Part shown: one piece after another, positions 43,343-46,688 of the stretch | Layout: the number at the start of each line of letters is the position of its first letter | Position numbering within the stretch: the stretch's first letter is position 1 | DNA from: a virus | Reading direction: 5' to 3' (one strand) | IMG/VR virus record: IMGVR_UViG_3300037459_000169 | Span: 1-46,688 of that record | Length of the DNA stretch: 46,688 nucleotides | The notes under the pieces: model-generated | What the model was told of the DNA's origin: nothing | Databases searched by the model: none | What the model saw: only the letters and a program-made list of their open reading frames with translations | Program-made: the position numbers and the translations under genes

Positions 43343-44353
43343 CTAGAACGCCCCCGTGACTTCGATGGATGCAAATCGGATGTAGGACGTATCTGCACCG
43401 TTGGAGGTGAAGCCCAGGAAGAAAATCCGAGTGCCACTCAAGGGCAAGACGTAGTCAACCTCGAGGACGACGTATCGTTCATCAGCACCAGAGCTGGCCT
43501 GGTAGGTCTGGATGGTGCGTTGCGTTCCTGCTCCGCCGTCCCCTTCCGAGATGATGGGTGTACCTCCGGCGGTGCCGTCCACGATGCCCAGCTTGATGAT
43601 GGTACCCGCGACGCTGGTGCCCACCTCGCATACAGCACGAATGTGGACGGTGGTGCCGGTGACGGCATTGTCACCTGACACCAAGGTTGCAGCCACCTTG
43701 TTTATCAGAGAACCTCCGGACGAAGTGTTGGTCTCCGCTGCCACCTCGTTGTACCTCCGGACGAAGCCTCCGGCGCTGCCGTGGACATACTGCCAGGTGT
43801 TGTCATCCCTGAAGTTCGGGCGGTGGAAATCCCCACCGCGAAAGGAGAGGTCTCCTTCAAGAACGGTGGTGGGCTCGGACGTGCGCACCGTCTGCCGGAT
43901 GGCGCCAGGTGTCCCCACCGCGTCGGTGTCCTGAATCAAGCGCAGCGCATACCCAGTGTTTCCCTGACAGGCCAGCGCTACCCCTCCGACGGTGTTGATG
44001 AACCGACCCGTCTCCCCGGTGGCTCCACTGTTTTCCTGCGCAATGAAGGCCCCGAATGCCGAAGCCGTGTTACCGAAGTTGGCCAGCGCGACATTTATTT
44101 GCCCAAGTGCGGTGGTCTCAACGAGATGCGCATCAAGGTCCGGGGTGGTAACACCGGCAGCGAGCCACACAGACCACAGCCCCAGCTCGTTGTAGACTTT
44201 GTTGACAACTTCGCTTGCGACCCCTGTCCCAGGCACCAGGCCTTCGGTGGCAGAATCCACAAGAGGCTCTTTGGTGTTGTTGCCTGCGGCCGGACCCCCG
44301 ACGTAAAGCGTGTTCGCTGCCCAAACTACAGTTGCTGATGGTTTAGTTGCCAT
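43343..44353 (-). CDS. Tail fibre-like protein following the baseplate genes
   Basis: 336 aa. Begins with VVWAANTLYVGGPAAGNNTK, PLVDSATEGLVPGTG, a common N-terminal attachment pattern of fibre proteins, then an Ala/Asn/Gly-rich shaft, and a beta-rich C-terminal domain with GTPIISEGDGGAGTQRTIQT and RYVVLEVDYVLPLSGTRIFF. Located right after the DUF2612-like baseplate gene, the usual slot of a receptor-binding fibre. No intramolecular chaperone seen. Placement is the main support. Confidence 0.5.
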   Translation of the reverse strand: MATKPSATVVWAANTLYVGGPAAGNNTKEPLVDSATEGLVPGTGVASEVVNKVYNELGLWSVWLAAGVTTPDLDAHLVETTALGQINVALANFGNTASAFGAFIAQENSGATGETGRFINTVGGVALACQGNTGYALRLIQDTDAVGTPGAIRQTVRTSEPTTVLEGDLSFRGGDFHRPNFRDDNTWQYVHGSAGGFVRRYNEVAAETNTSSGGSLINKVAATLVSGDNAVTGTTVHIRAVCEVGTSVAGTIIKLGIVDGTAGGTPIISEGDGGAGTQRTIQTYQASSGADERYVVLEVDYVLPLSGTRIFFLGFTSNGADTSYIRFASIEVTGAF

Positions 44354-44360
44354 GATTTTC

Positions 44361-45059
44361 CTAGCAGTCGTTGTTGTCGGTCCCCAAGATGGTGCTGTAC
44401 ACCGCGCAGTTTGCTATGACTACGTTGACTGAACAGTAGATGCCTGAGTTGGGAATCGCGACGTTGACAGAATCGTACAGGTTGTCCCCTGCAGGGACGA
44501 AGATAGTTTGGCCGAGCACGCCTGCGTAGATGGCTTTGCAAACGAACTGAAAAAGCAAACGAATTTCATTCACAGGAAGACCTCCCGGGATGGTGAGAAG
44601 AAAAGCGTAGGGGGGTGCACCCTGATAGATGATGGGCAAAGCCACACCGGTGCCGATGAACTTTCGGCAGATGGTCAGAACGTTGTTGATGGTGCCAGTC
44701 CAGTTCGCTTCTTCCCGCTGCGCAGACAACAGCAAATCAATCTGAATCTCCAGGAAGGTCCGGTAGCGGGCGTCATCAAAGCCTTGGCGGGTCAGCCCGA
44801 TGACAGCGCCGATGGCATCTTGTTGGACGCCCACTGCAGTGGCTACGTCAAAGCCATCCCGCACGTCGAATGCGACGGCTTGGAAGTCTCCGAAGGCTTC
44901 CGCAAAGATGCACATCATGTCTCGGAAGTTGCGCGTTCCGGGTCGCGTGTCCATCTGGACCAACGCGCGCTCGTCTGCCAGCTCGCAATAGAATTGCGCC
45001 GCCTCAGAGCCAGTGCCCCAGAGGTGTCCGAGTCCCCAAAGTGTGCCCCACGTTGCCAT
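44361..45059 (-). CDS. Baseplate protein (DUF2612 / tail protein I-like)
   Basis: 232 aa, directly after the J-like gene with a 1-bp overlap. Carries the DUF2612 order: AVGVQQDAIGAVIGLTRQGF, DDARYRTFLEIQIDLLLSAQ, NWTGTINNVLTICRKFIG, then LTIPGGLPVNEIRLLFQFV. These proteins complete the baseplate wedge after J and carry the fibre. The end is Cys/Asn-rich (VIANCAVYSTILGTDNNDC). Confidence 0.7.
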   Translation of the reverse strand: MATWGTLWGLGHLWGTGSEAAQFYCELADERALVQMDTRPGTRNFRDMMCIFAEAFGDFQAVAFDVRDGFDVATAVGVQQDAIGAVIGLTRQGFDDARYRTFLEIQIDLLLSAQREEANWTGTINNVLTICRKFIGTGVALPIIYQGAPPYAFLLTIPGGLPVNEIRLLFQFVCKAIYAGVLGQTIFVPAGDNLYDSVNVAIPNSGIYCSVNVVIANCAVYSTILGTDNNDC

Positions 45060-46282
45060 TACGCAGTCACCGTCACCAGGATGTTGACCGAATCGTAGTC
45101 CGGACGTTCACGGATTCCAACCGGCACGGGGTCAATGAACGGGCCCACCAACGCTGTTTCGGAGAGCTCTACCAGGACCGTCGTCACCCCGGAGATTTCG
45201 CCGGATGCGATAAGGTCCGAGATGACACCGCTGAACCGGAAGGCGATGGCGTTCTGTCCGATTTCGCTGAAGTCCGTTTGCGCCGTCTCCAACAGCGCAG
45301 CTTCGGACACTGCCTTGATGTTGTCACTGATGACGTCTTCAGTGCCCGCGGTACTCAGCGTGACATTCACGAAGATGTCCTTCAGCGTGATGACATCGAA
45401 AGCTACCGGCTGTGGCTGCCCCTCTGCATCGGTAGCAGTTCCGGAGAAGTCCGTTCCGAACGCTTCCCCACCTGCACCCGTGGCACTGAAGATGGCATCA
45501 AAAATCAGCTGTTGCAGCGCGGCCGGTGGCACGGTGGGCGTCGTCTCCACCACCACGTTGAACGCCTTGAAGGGGATGCCGTCTGCGTCCGTGGGGGCTG
45601 TGGCTGGGTTGTGATAGACGTTCACCGTCACCACACCATCAACCTTGGAGACCACGCCTTTGATGGCCAGCGTGCCTCCAATGTTCTGCGCGAACAGTTC
45701 ATTCTGTCGCGTGATGCGGAAGTCCGGGTCTGTCTGCGCGACGCGTCCGGGATTGGCATCGTCCGTGGGGTTGGTGAAGCCGTCAAGCCCTGGGACCACT
45801 GTGATGGCGGACCAGTTGGTGTTGGCGTTGGCCAGAGTAGGACCGGCCACGATGGCAGCGAACGTGGCAGGGAAGACCCCAGGGCCAGGGCCGTGGGGTC
45901 CGTCAATGAGCTGCCATTCGGTGCTGTTGTCATCGTTGTTGATTAGGTCCCCATTGACCATGGTCCCCACGCCGCTGAAGGTCAGGATGCCTGACACGGT
46001 GGAGAACGTCTCCCCGTTTCGAATGGAGCCGGTCAACGCAGCGAGCCTGTCCAGTGCCACGCCGAGAGCATTGTTGGGGTCGAAGGCTCGGTACACCGCA
46101 AGCAGCACCTGTTGATTCAGGCCGTTGATTTCGCTGATGATGTTCACCAACTGCCCCATGATGGACTCTGTCGATGTGTTCAGGTTATTCCCGAACGTCG
46201 CACGAAGCTTGGCGGTAAGCTCTGCAACAAGCTCTGCCTGCGTCTGGGTATCAAGACCGGATACTGTTAGCTGGAAACTCAT
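45059..46282 (-). CDS. Baseplate J-like wedge protein
   Basis: 407 aa. LNTSTESIMGQLVNIISEIN, then AFDPNNALGVALDRLAALTG followed by GIRN/ETFSTVSGILTFSG, the signature of gpJ/gp47 proteins (A.G..LD..A...G..R), a central PEFRITRQNELFAQ-like region (TDPDFRITRQNELFAQ) and a C-terminal SVNILVTVTA. Forms the wedge arm of the baseplate. Coupled to the gp25-like gene by ATGA. Confidence 0.8.
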   Translation of the reverse strand: MSFQLTVSGLDTQTQAELVAELTAKLRATFGNNLNTSTESIMGQLVNIISEINGLNQQVLLAVYRAFDPNNALGVALDRLAALTGSIRNGETFSTVSGILTFSGVGTMVNGDLINNDDNSTEWQLIDGPHGPGPGVFPATFAAIVAGPTLANANTNWSAITVVPGLDGFTNPTDDANPGRVAQTDPDFRITRQNELFAQNIGGTLAIKGVVSKVDGVVTVNVYHNPATAPTDADGIPFKAFNVVVETTPTVPPAALQQLIFDAIFSATGAGGEAFGTDFSGTATDAEGQPQPVAFDVITLKDIFVNVTLSTAGTEDVISDNIKAVSEAALLETAQTDFSEIGQNAIAFRFSGVISDLIASGEISGVTTVLVELSETALVGPFIDPVPVGIRERPDYDSVNILVTVTA

Positions 46283-46635
46283 GGCGTGGTTCCTATGATT
46301 TCTGAGAAGTCTATCTCTTCATCCAGAGCGTAGATGGTCCCGGTGACGGACAGTTCGCGTGTGACGCTGTCAAGCACCGGTGCGAACGTTGCCCCTGTCA
46401 CGCCCGGCCGACTGATGGCAATCTGCTCCAGGATGAGTTTGATGGCCCCGAGGGGAGTGCCTCGGATGAAGATGACCTGACGGTAGGGCACCCCGGCGGA
46501 CGTGTCGTACACCGTCTCACCAAGAAAGGTGCGGAACGCCATTTTCACGTCTTGCGCGACGGCGGTTACGCCATTGACAAAGGACAACTCCCCGTCGGTG
46601 ATGTCCATGTCGTGGTCTGTGAGAAGGAGGTCCAT
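46279..46635 (-). CDS. gp25-like (gpW) baseplate wedge protein
   Basis: 118 aa. MDLLLTDHDMDITDGELSFV, then GVTAVAQDVKMAFRTFLGET and YDTSAGVPYRQVIF, closing with the GIT/EL type RELSVTGTIYALDEEID: the T4 gp25/gpW fold with its conserved Q-L..L.T..GE..Y....G.PY. Acts as lysozyme-like wedge in the baseplate (catalytic Glu absent in most). The ATG abuts the spike gene stop across the window junction (75-77). The first 24 codons are repeated at 1-74. Confidence 0.8.
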   Translation of the reverse strand: MDLLLTDHDMDITDGELSFVNGVTAVAQDVKMAFRTFLGETVYDTSAGVPYRQVIFIRGTPLGAIKLILEQIAISRPGVTGATFAPVLDSVTRELSVTGTIYALDEEIDFSEIIGTTP

Positions 46636-46688
46636 CTATTCCACCATGGCTTTCGTGGCAAGGTTCGGGGAAATCAAATTCATGAAGG
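46562..46688. repeat. Terminal overlap, right copy (circular contig)
   Basis: Exact copy of bases 1-127. Removing one copy gives a circle of 46,561 bp in which every gene crossing the junction is continuous. Confidence 0.95.

Noticed and set aside
1-46688. tRNA genes, CRISPR arrays, insertion sequences, reverse transcriptase
   Set aside because: I looked for cloverleaf-like segments, regular spaced repeats, transposase motifs and RT motifs and saw none; small RNAs could still be missed by eye.

Overview
The window is a complete circular phage genome. Its first 127 bases recur exactly as its last 127, so the unit is 46,561 bp and the ends are an arbitrary cut. It encodes a tailed phage with a contractile (myovirus-type) tail: DUF3383-type sheath, gp25-like and J-like baseplate proteins, tape measure, tail tube, DUF2184-type capsid, DUF1073-type portal and a large terminase. 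No integrase, excisionase, tRNA or CRISPR array was found. The sequence is GC-rich. The host is uncertain. One lipoprotein (38273-39046), with a long Gly/Ser/Thr-rich linker and a Cys-rich domain, resembles surface proteins of myxobacteria, which is only a weak pointer.

The genome has two large, oppositely directed gene blocks. The late block is on the minus strand. It starts near 19571, runs down to position 75, crosses the cut and continues from 46635 to 39462. Order of transcription: three small genes, DUF2213-type protease/scaffold, cement-like protein, major capsid, head-tail connectors, two large fibre-like proteins, neck proteins, sheath, two tail-tube paralogues, tail assembly chaperone with a -1 frameshift site, tape measure, baseplate hub/plug/spike, gp25-like, J-like, DUF2612-like, tail fibre, small terminase, large terminase, portal and MuF-like protein. 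The packaging genes are therefore last, cut off from the capsid genes by the whole early block.

The early block is on the plus strand from 20404 to 39541. It opens with two tandem HTH regulators, then a 354-bp control region with two copies of an 18-bp repeat, each followed by a terminator-like hairpin, and a promoter candidate. Then come a primase-polymerase/helicase fusion and an almost gapless run of 38 genes, most joined by ATGA or TGATG overlaps: a Cas4/RecB-like nuclease, SNF2-type helicase, SSB-like protein, HNH endonuclease, family A DNA polymerase, dNTP pyrophosphohydrolase-like protein, orphan DnaA domain IV, amidase-type endolysin, VRR-NUC nuclease and a C5 DNA methylase. Among these lie many small zinc-ribbon, membrane and unknown proteins, including a candidate Acb2-type anti-CBASS protein, a Lar-like protein and a Tat-signal protein. 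A transglycosylase-like gene (19674-20255) sits between the blocks.

The early genes form a self-contained replication module (PrimPol-helicase, PolA, SSB, helicase, nucleases). The late genes form virion and packaging modules. Lysis functions are probably the amidase and the transglycosylase-like protein, perhaps helped by the 58-aa membrane protein at 36501. The most unusual signals are the canonical frameshift site, three small genes flanked by duplicated starts of the gene that follows, the repeated terminator cassette next to the regulators, and the myxobacteria-like lipoprotein.
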